In this document: piece by piece, positions 54,483 to 62,818 of the stretch | Position numbering within the stretch: the first letter of the stretch is position 1 | Layout of the letters: every line of letters begins with the position of its first letter | Assembly (NCBI RefSeq): GCF_003952385.1 | Contig: NZ_CP034444.1 | Coordinates: 2,976,001 to 3,040,000 of the forward strand | Source of the DNA: Mesorhizobium sp. M1D.F.Ca.ET.043.01.1.1 | GTDB lineage: Bacteria; Pseudomonadota; Alphaproteobacteria; Rhizobiales; Rhizobiaceae | DNA length: 64,000 nt | Reading direction: 5' to 3' | Notes under the pieces: model-generated | The model's database searches: none | What the model saw: only the letters and a program-made list of their open reading frames with translations | What the model was told of the DNA's origin: nothing | Program-made: the position numbers and the translations under genes

Positions 54483-55937
54483 ATGTATCTCGGCCTCGAC
54501 CTGGGCACCTCGGGCGTCAAGGCGCTGCTGATCGATGATCGCCAGAACGCCGTCGGCTCCGGCCATGGCTCGCTCGATGTATCGCGGCCGCATCCCGGCT
54601 GGGCCGAGCAGGATCCGGCGCACTGGATCGAGGCCTGCGAGACGGCGATCGCCGAGCTCAAGGCTTCCCATCCGAAGGAGCTCGGGGCAGTCAAGGGCAT
54701 CGGCCTCTCCGGCCAGATGCATGGCGCCACCTTGCTCGACGCCTCGGACAAGGTGCTGCGCCCTTGTATCCTGTGGAACGACACGCGCAGCCATGTCGAG
54801 GCGGCGGCGCTCGACGCCGACCCGCGTTTCCGCAAGATCACCGGCAACATCGTCTTTCCGGGTTTCACAGCCCCGAAGCTTGGCTGGGTGAAGAACAACG
54901 AGCCGGCAATCTTCGCCAAGGTGGCCAAGGTGCTCCTGCCCAAGGACTATCTGCGGCTCTGGCTGACCGGCGAGCACATTTCGGAAATGTCGGATTCGGC
55001 CGGCACGTCCTGGCTCGATGTCGGCGAGCGCCGCTGGTCCTCCGAACTGCTCGCCGCGACGTCGCTCGACGAAGAAAACATGCCGTCGCTGGTCGAGGGC
55101 ACGGCGAAGGCCGGTGCCCTGCGCGGCGAACTCGCCTCGAAATGGGGCATTGCTGCCGGCATCCCGGTTGCCGGCGGCGCCGGCGACAATGCGGCGTCGG
55201 CCTGCGGCATGGGCACGGTCGGCGCAGGCAATGCGTTCGTCTCACTCGGCACGTCGGGGGTGCTGTTTGCCGCCAATGCCTCCTATTTGCCCAATCCGGA
55301 AAGCGCGGTGCATACATTCTGCCATGCGCTGCCCAACACCTGGCATCAGATGGGCGTGATTCTGTCGGCTACCGATTCGCTCAATTGGCTGTCGGAGATC
55401 ACCGGCAAAAGCGCCGGCGAGCTGACCGGCGAGCTCGGCGACAAGCTCAAGGTGCCGACAGGCGTCACCTTCCTGCCCTATCTCTCCGGCGAGCGCACGC
55501 CGCACAATGATTCCGCCATTCGCGGCTCCTTCACCGGCCTTGCGCATCAATCGAGCCGGGCGGTGCTGACCCAGGCCGTGCTCGAAGGTGTCGCCTTCGC
55601 CTTCCGCGACAGCCTCGAGGCGCTGAAGACGGCCGGCACGACGCTCACCCGCGTGACTGCGATCGGCGGCGGCTCGCGCTCGCGCTACTGGCTGAAGGCG
55701 ATCGCCACCGCGCTGCAGGTGCCTGTCGACATTCCGACCGACGGCGATTTCGGCGCCGCCTTCGGCGCGGCGCGGCTCGGCCTGATCGCCGCGACCGGCG
55801 CCGATCCGATCGCCGTCTGCACCGCGCCAGCGACGGATGTGACCATCGACCCGGACGCCAGCTTGGGCGGCGCTTTCGCGGATGCCTATCAGCGCTACCG
55901 CGCGCTTTATCCGGCGATCCGGAGCGCCACGGCGTGA
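54483..55937 (+). CDS. xylB: Xylulokinase
   Basis: A 484-residue FGGY-family kinase that phosphorylates D-xylulose to xylulose 5-phosphate. The N-terminal MYLGLDLGTSGVKALLID phosphate motif, GLSGQMHGATLLD, LWNDTRSHVEA, and the second-domain YLSGERTPHND and TAIGGGSRSRYWLKAIA are all present. TGGGAGGAAATC precedes the start. It is 508 bases from xylA with a convergent small gene between them. Confidence 0.95.
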   Translation: MYLGLDLGTSGVKALLIDDRQNAVGSGHGSLDVSRPHPGWAEQDPAHWIEACETAIAELKASHPKELGAVKGIGLSGQMHGATLLDASDKVLRPCILWNDTRSHVEAAALDADPRFRKITGNIVFPGFTAPKLGWVKNNEPAIFAKVAKVLLPKDYLRLWLTGEHISEMSDSAGTSWLDVGERRWSSELLAATSLDEENMPSLVEGTAKAGALRGELASKWGIAAGIPVAGGAGDNAASACGMGTVGAGNAFVSLGTSGVLFAANASYLPNPESAVHTFCHALPNTWHQMGVILSATDSLNWLSEITGKSAGELTGELGDKLKVPTGVTFLPYLSGERTPHNDSAIRGSFTGLAHQSSRAVLTQAVLEGVAFAFRDSLEALKTAGTTLTRVTAIGGGSRSRYWLKAIATALQVPVDIPTDGDFGAAFGAARLGLIAATGADPIAVCTAPATDVTIDPDASLGGAFADAYQRYRALYPAIRSATA

Positions 55938-55969
55938 GCGATCACCCGCCCACGCCGTGGCATTGCGGC

Positions 55970-56341
55970 TCACTGTGCCGGCACCTTGTCCAAAAAGCCG
56001 GTGACGCTCTTCAGGCGGCCGTTCTCGATGACGCCGATATCGGTGCCCTCGATGACGGACTCCGCGCCTTCGGGTCCGAGGTTCCACGAAAAGCGGATGC
56101 GGTCGGCGAATCCGTCGGGCTCACCCTTCAGCGAGAAACGGAAGCCGGCAAAGCGCTGCTGCACGCCGTCGATGAGTGCTGCGATGCCGGCATGGCCGTC
56201 GCCCTGCATGACCGGGTCGCGATAGCTGACGTCGCTGGTGAAGGCCGCCTCGAGCAGAGCCTTGCGGCGCCCCGCGTCGCTCTCGTTCCAGGCGGTGATG
56301 TAGTTCCGGGCGATCGTGTTGAGGTCGGTCATTGTGTTCAT
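55970..56341 (-). CDS. NTF2/SnoaL-like small protein
   Basis: A 123-residue protein of the nuclear transport factor 2-like fold (SnoaL group). Typical segments are ARNYITAWNESDAGRRKALL, YRDPVMQGDGHAGIAALID and FSWNLGPEGAESVIEGTDIG. Members are small cone-shaped barrels with isomerase, hydrolase or binding roles; the substrate is unknown. It runs opposite to xylB and xylA and splits them, so it is probably not part of xylose use. Confidence 0.85.
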   Translation of the reverse strand: MNTMTDLNTIARNYITAWNESDAGRRKALLEAAFTSDVSYRDPVMQGDGHAGIAALIDGVQQRFAGFRFSLKGEPDGFADRIRFSWNLGPEGAESVIEGTDIGVIENGRLKSVTGFLDKVPAQ

Positions 56342-56445
56342 CCTTCGTTGGATCGTTTCGACATGATCCTTTTCGCGCCGGGGAAGAACGAAACCAATTA
56401 CGCCTGAGGTAATCGGGCAGAAGCATTCGGAGAGGAAGGAAAACC

Positions 56446-57771
56446 ATGAGCAGCGGATTTTTCGGCGACATCCAGAAGATCAAGTACGAGGGACCGGATT
56501 CGACCAATCCGCTGGCCTACCGGTTCTACAACCCGGACGAGGTCGTCGCCGGCAAGCGGCTGGAAGACCATCTGCGCTTCGCCGTCGCCTATTGGCATTC
56601 CTTCGCCTGGCCAGGCGGCGATCCGTTCGGCGGCCAGACCTTCGACCGCCCCTGGTTCGCCAAGCCCGGCGGCATCGACACGATGGAACTGGCGAAACTG
56701 AAAGCGGACGTCGCCTTCGAGATGTTCTCGTTGCTGGGTGCGCCGTATTTCTGTTTCCACGACGCCGATGTCCGCCCCGAGGGCAAGGACTTTTCCGAGA
56801 GCGCCGCGCGGCTCGACGAGATCGCGGATTATTTTTCGGCCAAGATGAAACAGACCGGCGTCAAGCTGCTCTGGGGCACGGCGAACCTCTTTTCGCACCG
56901 CCGCTTCATGTCGGGCGCGGCCACCAATCCGGATCCGGACGTGTTCGCCTATGCGGCGGCGACGGTGAAGAGCTGCATCGACGTCACCAAGCGCCTGAAG
57001 GGCGAGAACTACGTGCTGTGGGGCGGGCGCGAAGGCTATGAGACGCTGCTCAACACCGATCTTGGCCGCGAACAGGAGCAGGCCGGCCGCTTCCTCAACC
57101 TCGTCGTCGACTACAAGCACAAGATCGGCTTCAAGGGCACCATCCTGATCGAGCCGAAGCCGCAGGAGCCGACAAAACACCAGTACGACTACGACGTCGC
57201 GACCGTTTATGGCTTCCTCAAGCGCTTCGGGCTGGAGAAGGAAGTAAAGCTCAACATCGAGCAGGGCCACGCCATCCTTGCCGGCCATTCCTTCGAGCAT
57301 GAGCTGGCTTTGGCCAATGCGCTCGGCGTCTTCGGTTCGATCGACATGAACCGCAACGACTATCAGTCGGGCTGGGACACCGACCAGTTCCCCAACAACG
57401 TGCCGGAAATGGCTTTGGCCTATTACCAGGTGCTGCAGGGCGGCGGCTTCAAGACCGGCGGCACCAATTTCGACGCCAAGCTCAGGCGCCAGTCGCTCGA
57501 CCCGGAAGACCTCTTGATCGGCCATATCGGCGGCATGGATGCCTGCGCGCGTGGCCTCAAGGCGGCGGCGAAGATGATCGAGGACAAGGCGCTGTCCGGC
57601 CCGCTCGCCGAGCGCTATGCCGGCTGGAACACCGCCGAGGGCAAGGCGATGCTGTCGGGCAAGCGCACGCTGGAAGAGATCGCCGAACGCGTGGTGAAGA
57701 GGAAGATCGAGCCGCAGCCGCGTTCCGGCCGCCAGGAGCTGCTGGAGAACATCGTCAACAGATACGTCTGA
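56446..57771 (+). CDS. xylA: Xylose isomerase
   Basis: A 441-residue class II xylose isomerase that converts D-xylose to D-xylulose. The catalytic base is in [15 protein letters not shown]; metal ligands are in [20 protein letters not shown] and [19 protein letters not shown]. The longer N-terminus ([20 protein letters not shown]) is typical of class II. GAGGAAGGAAAACC precedes the start. Confidence 0.96.
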   Translation: MSSGFFGDIQKIKYEGPDSTNPLAYRFYNPDEVVAGKRLEDHLRFAVAYWHSFAWPGGDPFGGQTFDRPWFAKPGGIDTMELAKLKADVAFEMFSLLGAPYFCFHDADVRPEGKDFSESAARLDEIADYFSAKMKQTGVKLLWGTANLFSHRRFMSGAATNPDPDVFAYAAATVKSCIDVTKRLKGENYVLWGGREGYETLLNTDLGREQEQAGRFLNLVVDYKHKIGFKGTILIEPKPQEPTKHQYDYDVATVYGFLKRFGLEKEVKLNIEQGHAILAGHSFEHELALANALGVFGSIDMNRNDYQSGWDTDQFPNNVPEMALAYYQVLQGGGFKTGGTNFDAKLRRQSLDPEDLLIGHIGGMDACARGLKAAAKMIEDKALSGPLAERYAGWNTAEGKAMLSGKRTLEEIAERVVKRKIEPQPRSGRQELLENIVNRYV

Positions 57772-57955
57772 GGAGCCAGCGGGACTCCGAATCGGGCGCC
57801 GCTGACCTGAAATCGCATTCCGCGCGGGGCAAGCCTACACGACAAGGTTTTGCCCCGCCTCGCCCCTCTATCGCCTCGCTCTTGCCTTCAAACAGCCGTC
57901 ACGGACCTCCTATAGTGTGGACACGTGGCGGGAAGGATAGAAGGAGGCGAAACGT

Positions 57956-58159
57956 ATGCAGCACGAACGCGAAATCGACGCTTTGCTCTCTCCCAGCGAG
58001 GCTGGTTCGATCATAGATCGGCTGATGGCGCTGCCGCATTCGAAGGACGGCGCCCGCAAGACAAATGAATGGGATCGCGCGGTCGCCGCGCGGTTAGAGA
58101 CGGCGCTTGCCAGGAGCATGCGCACGCGCATCGTCGGCGAAGGCCGCGACGCCGCCTGA
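57956..58159 (+). CDS. Small hypothetical protein
   Basis: A 67-residue protein. AAGGAGG lies eight bases before ATG 57956, a strong ribosome site, and composition is protein-like. It is soluble and charged, with two predicted helices (EIDALLSPSEAGSIIDRLMA; WDRAVAARLETALAR). I recognise no family. Its stop codon lies at the first unit of the tandem repeat that follows. Confidence 0.65.
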   Translation: MQHEREIDALLSPSEAGSIIDRLMALPHSKDGARKTNEWDRAVAARLETALARSMRTRIVGEGRDAA

Positions 58160-58234
58160 TTCTTCCGTCACTGATTCTTCCGTGGCCTGATTCTCGCTTG
58201 GCCTGATTCTCCCCTGGCCTGATTCTCCCCTGGT
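58156..58234. repeat. Short tandem repeat, five units of 15-16 bases
   Basis: The core CTGATTCT recurs at 58156, 58171, 58187, 58203 and 58219, with spacings of 15, 16, 16 and 16. The last two full units (CCTGATTCTCCCCTGG) are identical. It lies in the 110-base gap before the HAD gene. Confidence 0.85.
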
Positions 58235-58269
58235 TTGACGAACAGAGACTGTTTCTCCATCCTGCATAG

Positions 58270-59043
58270 ATGATACGCGCGGTGCTGCTCGATCTTCTGG
58301 GTGTCGTCTATGATGGCGACACCCCGATAGCGGGCGCGGTCGCGGCAATCGAGCGTCTGCGCGACGCAGACTTGCCGCTCCGCTTCGTCAGCAACACGAC
58401 ACGCTCGCCCCGCAGCGCAATCATCGCGCAGCTTGCGGCCATGGGCATCGAGGTTGCCGAGGAAGAATTGCTGACGCCGGCGCGCGCCGCGGTCGAATGG
58501 CTGCGCAGGCATGGCCGCCAGCCGCATCTGCTCGTCCATCCCAACCTCGAGGTCGAGTTTTCGGGGCTGGACGGCGGGAGCGGGCGCGCCGTCGTCGTCG
58601 GCGATGCGGGCGAAGCGTTCGACCATGCCAGCCTGAACCGGGCTTTCCGTGAACTTGCTGCCGGCGCCGATTTCGTGGCCCTCGCCATCAACCGCACCTT
58701 CAAGGATGCCGACGGCCAGCTCAGCCTCGACACCGGCGCCTTCGTCGCGGCGCTGGAATTCGCCAGCGGGCGAAGCCCCGTCGTGCTCGGCAAACCGTCG
58801 CCGGACTTCTTCCATTCCGCGCTTGCCGGTTTGAACTGCCCGGCGGCCGATGCGGTGATGGTCGGCGACGATGCGGAGAGCGATGTCGCCGGAGCGCTCA
58901 GCGCCGGGCTTGGCGCGGCGCTGCTCGTGCGGACGGGCAAGTACCGGCCGGGCGACGAAAGCCGCTTCGATCCTGCCCCAAACGCACTGGTCGACGATCT
59001 TTCCGCCGCGACCGATTGGATACTCAGCCGCGCCGCAGCCTGA
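58270..59043 (+). CDS. LHPP/HDHD2-like HAD-IIA phosphatase
   Basis: A 257-residue HAD hydrolase closest in pattern to eukaryotic LHPP/HDHD2 (TIGR01458 group). The first motif is LLDLLGVVYDGD, with the nucleophile D but L where most HADs have the second D; human LHPP likewise lacks that D. Further matches are RFVSNTTRSPR, VVVGDAGEAFDH, VVLGKPSPDFFHSAL and VGDDAESDVAGA with the metal acids. LHPP acts on phospholysine or phosphohistidine and PPi; the bacterial substrate is unproven. Its end overlaps the GlxA-type gene end by 20 bases (convergent). Confidence 0.88.
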   Translation: MIRAVLLDLLGVVYDGDTPIAGAVAAIERLRDADLPLRFVSNTTRSPRSAIIAQLAAMGIEVAEEELLTPARAAVEWLRRHGRQPHLLVHPNLEVEFSGLDGGSGRAVVVGDAGEAFDHASLNRAFRELAAGADFVALAINRTFKDADGQLSLDTGAFVAALEFASGRSPVVLGKPSPDFFHSALAGLNCPAADAVMVGDDAESDVAGALSAGLGAALLVRTGKYRPGDESRFDPAPNALVDDLSAATDWILSRAAA

Positions 59044-60004
59044 CCGGCGCTTCGCCGAATGCCCGGGAAAATGCCCTGGAGAATGCCGCGGCGGAAGAAA
59101 AGCCGGTACGCCCGGCAATGTCGGCCATGGCGATGCGCGTGTCGACCACCAGACGGCGGGCGGCGCTGAGCCGCAGCCGCAGATAATAGGCGCCGGGCGT
59201 CTCGCCGATCGACTTGCGAAAGATGCTCTCCAGCGTCCGCGCCGTCACGCCGGCACGCTTGGCCACCGCGCCGATGGTCAGCGGCTGGTCGACATGTGCT
59301 TCCATCAACCGGATCGCCTGCGCCAGCCGCGGGTCGTAGCCGTCAAGCCGGCCGAGCGAGACCAGCGGCTGCGCGTCGGTGGCGGCGCGCGCCTGGTCGT
59401 AGATGAAGACGCTCGCCACATCGAGCGCGGCGGCCATGCCGAGCCGGGTGCGGACCAGATGCAGCATCAGGTCGAAGGTCGGCGAAGCGCCGCCCGAGGT
59501 GAAGACCGGCCCGTCGATGACATAACGGTCCGGCCGCACGTCAACGCCGGGAAAGGCGGCGGAGAAATCCTCCATGTCTTCCCAATGGGTGGTGGCGCTG
59601 CGACCCTCGAGCAGGCCGGCCCGCGCCACCAGCCATGTGCCGGCCTCGACACCGCCGCAGGCGCGGGCCGCGCGCGCCGCCCTCCGCAACCCCGCAAGCA
59701 ACGCCGATGTGGCATAGTTCTGCGTGCCGAAGCCGGCGACGACGACCAGCATGTCGGTCGCCTCGGCGGCATCGAAGCGACCGCTGACGGCGACCGGCAG
59801 GCCGCAAGTCGTCACCGGCGCCTCGCCAGTGACCGAGACCAGCTTGAAATCGAACAAAGTCTCGCCGGAGATACGATTGGCGGCGCGGAGCGGGTCGACC
59901 GCCGAGGCGACGCACATGATCGACGAACCGGAGAACACCAGGAACGTCACCTTGAGCGTTTCGCGTTCGGAGCGAAAGATGGTCGGCTTTTCGCTTTTCA
60001 TCAT
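59024..60004 (-). CDS. GlxA/CdhR-type AraC-family regulator
   Basis: A 326-residue regulator with an N-terminal DJ-1/PfpI-like domain (LVVVAGFGTQ, ARACGGVEAGTWLVARAG) and a C-terminal AraC helix-turn-helix pair (LTIGAVAKRAGVTARTLESI and MADIAGRTGFSSAAAFSRAF). Regulators of this group sense quaternary amines and include CdhR, the carnitine activator of Pseudomonas. It is divergent from the carnitine operon across 137 bases, so that role is likely here. Confidence 0.9.
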   Translation of the reverse strand: MMKSEKPTIFRSERETLKVTFLVFSGSSIMCVASAVDPLRAANRISGETLFDFKLVSVTGEAPVTTCGLPVAVSGRFDAAEATDMLVVVAGFGTQNYATSALLAGLRRAARAARACGGVEAGTWLVARAGLLEGRSATTHWEDMEDFSAAFPGVDVRPDRYVIDGPVFTSGGASPTFDLMLHLVRTRLGMAAALDVASVFIYDQARAATDAQPLVSLGRLDGYDPRLAQAIRLMEAHVDQPLTIGAVAKRAGVTARTLESIFRKSIGETPGAYYLRLRLSAARRLVVDTRIAMADIAGRTGFSSAAAFSRAFSRAFGEAPVRLRRG

Positions 60005-60141
60005 GAGAGCTTCGTAAAACGCAAAACAGTTTCCGGCAAGTCGGTCATTCTTGATCAGCTTCGCCGCATGTCGTCATACCAAAGCCGGTTTCCGACTTTT
60101 TGCTCGACATGGATGGCCGATCGAATCTGGGAGGAAAGACG

Positions 60142-61059
60142 ATGCCGCTCGCGATGAACCGTGAGGTCTTCATTACCTGTGCCGTGACCGGTTCCGGCGG
60201 CACGCAGGACCGCAGCCCGAACGTCCCGCGGTCGCCCAAGCAGATCGCCGATTCGGCGATCGAGGCCGCCAAGGCGGGTGCCGCGATCGTCCATTGCCAT
60301 GTGCGCGACCCCGAGACCGGCAAGCCCAGGCGGGACGTGCATCTCTACCGCGAAGTGACCGAGCGCATCCGCGAGGCCAATGTCGACGTGGTGCTCAACC
60401 TCACCGCCGGCATGGGCGGCGACATGGTGTTCGGCTCGCCTGAGGCGCCGCTGCCGCTCAACCAGAAGGGCACCGACATGGGCGGCGCCACCAACCGCAT
60501 GGAGCATGTGCGCCAGTGCCTGCCGGAGATCTGCACGCTGGATTGCGGCACGATGAACTTCGCCGAGGCCGACTATGTCATGACCAACACGCCCGGCATG
60601 CTGCGCGCCATGGGCGGCATGATGACGGCGCTGGGCGTCAAGCCCGAGATCGAGGCCTTCGACACCGGGCATCTCTGGTTCGCCAAGCAGCTGGTCGAGG
60701 AAAAGGTGCTGAACGCGGACGCGCTGGTGCAGCTCTGCATGGGCGTGCCATGGGGCGCGCCGGACGACCTCAACACCTTCATGGCGATGGTCAACAACGT
60801 GCCGTCGACCTGGAACTGGTCGGCCTTCTCGATCGGCCGCAACCAGATGGCCTATGCCGCGGCCGCGGTGCTCGCCGGCGGCAATGTCCGCGTCGGCCTG
60901 GAAGACAATCTCTGGCTCGACAAGGGCGTGCTGGCCACCAACGCGCAGCTGGTCGAGCGCGCTGCCAGCATCGTCACCAACCTCGGCGCCAGGATCCTCG
61001 GGCCGGAAGAAGTGCGCAAGAAGCTCAACCTCACCAAGCGGGCGCCGATCGCGGCGTGA
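60142..61059 (+). CDS. Beta-keto acid cleavage enzyme, probable 3-dehydrocarnitine cleavage
   Basis: A 305-residue BKACE-family (DUF849) zinc enzyme. Zinc histidines are in AAIVHCHVRDPETGKP; the catalytic region has VLNLTAGMGGD, TLDCGTMNF and FDTGHLW. Family members condense a beta-keto acid with acetyl-CoA. Next to carnitine dehydrogenase the expected substrate is 3-dehydrocarnitine, giving betainyl-CoA and acetoacetate. ATG 60142 follows GGGAGGAAAGAC; the frame to 60100 is not used. Confidence 0.9.
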   Translation: MPLAMNREVFITCAVTGSGGTQDRSPNVPRSPKQIADSAIEAAKAGAAIVHCHVRDPETGKPRRDVHLYREVTERIREANVDVVLNLTAGMGGDMVFGSPEAPLPLNQKGTDMGGATNRMEHVRQCLPEICTLDCGTMNFAEADYVMTNTPGMLRAMGGMMTALGVKPEIEAFDTGHLWFAKQLVEEKVLNADALVQLCMGVPWGAPDDLNTFMAMVNNVPSTWNWSAFSIGRNQMAYAAAAVLAGGNVRVGLEDNLWLDKGVLATNAQLVERAASIVTNLGARILGPEEVRKKLNLTKRAPIAA

Positions 61060-61075
61060 TTTGATGGAGTCGGAA

Positions 61076-61699
61076 ATGGCTACCGTCAAATTCACCGCGA
61101 TGAAGGATGGCGACAGGCAAGACTACGAATTCCTGACCGCCCATGAGATCGACTATGCCGCCAAGACCGGCGATAGGCTGCTCGATGCGCTGGTGCAACT
61201 CGACGAGGGCCTGTCGGGCTACAAGATCACCCGGCTCGGCCATTCGCTGCAGGCCGCCACCCGCGCCTGGCGGGACGGCGCCGACACCGACTGGCTGGTC
61301 TCGGCGCTGCTGCACGACATCGGCGACATCTACGCGCCCTACAACCATGACGAATATGCCGCGACGATCCTGAAGCCCTTCGTGCGCGAGCAATGCACCT
61401 GGGTGGTGGAAAAGCACGGCGACTTCCAGCGCCTCTATTACGCGCACCACCTGGGCGGCAACCGGCATGCACGCGACCGCTTCGCCGGCCACCTTTATTT
61501 CGACGATTGCGACCAGTTCTGCGAGCGCTGGGACCAGTCCAGCTTCGATCCCGACTACGACACGCTGCCGGTCGAGTTCTTCCGGCCCTTCGTGCTCGAA
61601 GTCTTCGCGCGCAAGGCCTACGACCCGGCGGTGATCCGCGCCGGCGAGCGCGTTCCCCTCACAAATTCCGAAACAGCCAAGACAAGATCCGGAGCCTGA
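61076..61699 (+). CDS. HD-domain protein of the carnitine operon (possible diiron oxygenase)
   Basis: About 207 residues. Candidate metal ligands are H56 (TRLGHS), H80-D81 (LLHDIGD), H91 (YNHDEYA), H114 (EKHGDF), H124 or H125 (YAHHLG) and D153 (ERWDQSSFD). This resembles PhnZ/TmpB, HD-fold mixed-valence diiron oxygenases, more than nucleotide phosphohydrolases. TmpB acts on a trimethylammonium phosphonate. ATG 61076 has GGAG six bases upstream; ATG 61064 is possible. It lies between the cleavage enzyme and carnitine dehydrogenase genes. Activity unproven. Confidence 0.8.
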   Translation: MATVKFTAMKDGDRQDYEFLTAHEIDYAAKTGDRLLDALVQLDEGLSGYKITRLGHSLQAATRAWRDGADTDWLVSALLHDIGDIYAPYNHDEYAATILKPFVREQCTWVVEKHGDFQRLYYAHHLGGNRHARDRFAGHLYFDDCDQFCERWDQSSFDPDYDTLPVEFFRPFVLEVFARKAYDPAVIRAGERVPLTNSETAKTRSGA

Positions 61700-61701
61700 C
61701 C

Positions 61702-62814
61702 ATGAGCATCATCAACAAGGCGGCCGCCATCGGCGGCGGCGTCATCGGCGCCGGCTGGGTGGCGCGGCTGCTCCTGAACGGCATCGACGTGTCGATCTTC
61801 GATCCCGATCCAGAGGCTTCGCGCAAGGTCGGCGAGGTGATGAAGGGCGCGCGACGCGCCTATAAGCAGATGCTGCCCGGCGGCCTGCCCAAGGAAGGCA
61901 AGCTCACCTTCGTCAAGACCATCGCCGAGGCGGTCGCCGATGCCGACTTCATCCAGGAGAGCGTGCCGGAGCGGCTCGACCTCAAGCACAAGGTGCTGGC
62001 CGAGATCGACCTCCATGCGCCGGCCAACGCCATCGTCGGCTCCTCGACCTCCGGCATCAAGCCGACCGACATGCAGGTGGCGATGAAGAAGCATCCGGAG
62101 CGGCTGGTCGTCGGCCATCCGTTCAACCCGGTCTATCTGTTGCCGCTGGTCGAGATCGTCGGCGGCCAGCAGACTTTCCCGGAGGCGATCGAGGTCGCCA
62201 AGGAGCTCTACGCCTCGATCGGCATGAAGCCGGTGGTGGTGCGCAAGGAGATCGAGGCTTTTGTCGGCGACCGGCTTTTGGAAGCGGCCTGGCGCGAGGC
62301 GCTGTGGCTGGTCAAGGACGGCATCTGCACCGTCGAGGAACTCGACGACATCATGCGTTATTCCTTCGGCCTGCGCTGGGCGCAGATGGGCATGTTCCAG
62401 GTCTATCGCGTCGCCGGCGGCGAGGCTGGCATGCGCCACTTCATGGCGCAGTTCGGGCCCTGCCTGAAATGGCCGTGGACCAAGCTGATGGACGTGCCGG
62501 AGTTCAATGACGACCTGGTCGACCTGATCGCCACGCAATCCGACGAGCAGGCGAACGGCATGTCGATCCGCGAGCTGGAAAAGATCCGCGACGACAATCT
62601 GGTCGCGATCATGGAAGCGCTGTCGAAGCAGAACAAGGGCAAGGGCTGGGGCGCCGGCGCGCTGCACAAGGACTATACAAAGCAGCTCGCCAAGCTGGCG
62701 GAGAAGAAGGTCCCTGCCAAGGCTGCCGCAAAGGCCAAGGCGACCAAGCCGGCGAAGAAGGCCGACAAGCCGGCCAAGATCGACAAGGCAAAGAAGAGCA
62801 AGAAGAAGGGCTGA
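61702..62814 (+). CDS. lcdH: L-carnitine 3-dehydrogenase with Lys/Ala-rich tail
   Basis: A 370-residue member of the 3-hydroxyacyl-CoA dehydrogenase family matching carnitine dehydrogenase, which oxidises L-carnitine to 3-dehydrocarnitine with NAD+. The Rossmann motif is AAIGGGVIGAGWVARLL; catalytic-type residues are in VVGHPFNPVYLLPLVEIVGG, and RWAQMGMFQVYRVAGGE is typical. The last ~40 residues are Lys/Ala/Pro-rich (PAKAAAKAKATKPAKKAD) and are not part of the fold. No thioesterase domain is fused. ATG 61702 is 2 bases after the HD gene stop. Confidence 0.9.
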   Translation: MSIINKAAAIGGGVIGAGWVARLLLNGIDVSIFDPDPEASRKVGEVMKGARRAYKQMLPGGLPKEGKLTFVKTIAEAVADADFIQESVPERLDLKHKVLAEIDLHAPANAIVGSSTSGIKPTDMQVAMKKHPERLVVGHPFNPVYLLPLVEIVGGQQTFPEAIEVAKELYASIGMKPVVVRKEIEAFVGDRLLEAAWREALWLVKDGICTVEELDDIMRYSFGLRWAQMGMFQVYRVAGGEAGMRHFMAQFGPCLKWPWTKLMDVPEFNDDLVDLIATQSDEQANGMSIRELEKIRDDNLVAIMEALSKQNKGKGWGAGALHKDYTKQLAKLAEKKVPAKAAAKAKATKPAKKADKPAKIDKAKKSKKKG

Positions 62815-62818
62815 GGCG

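Noticed and set aside
58156..58234. Possible CRISPR array
   Set aside because: Units are 15-16 bases and contiguous, with no unique spacers and no cas genes, so it is a simple tandem repeat.
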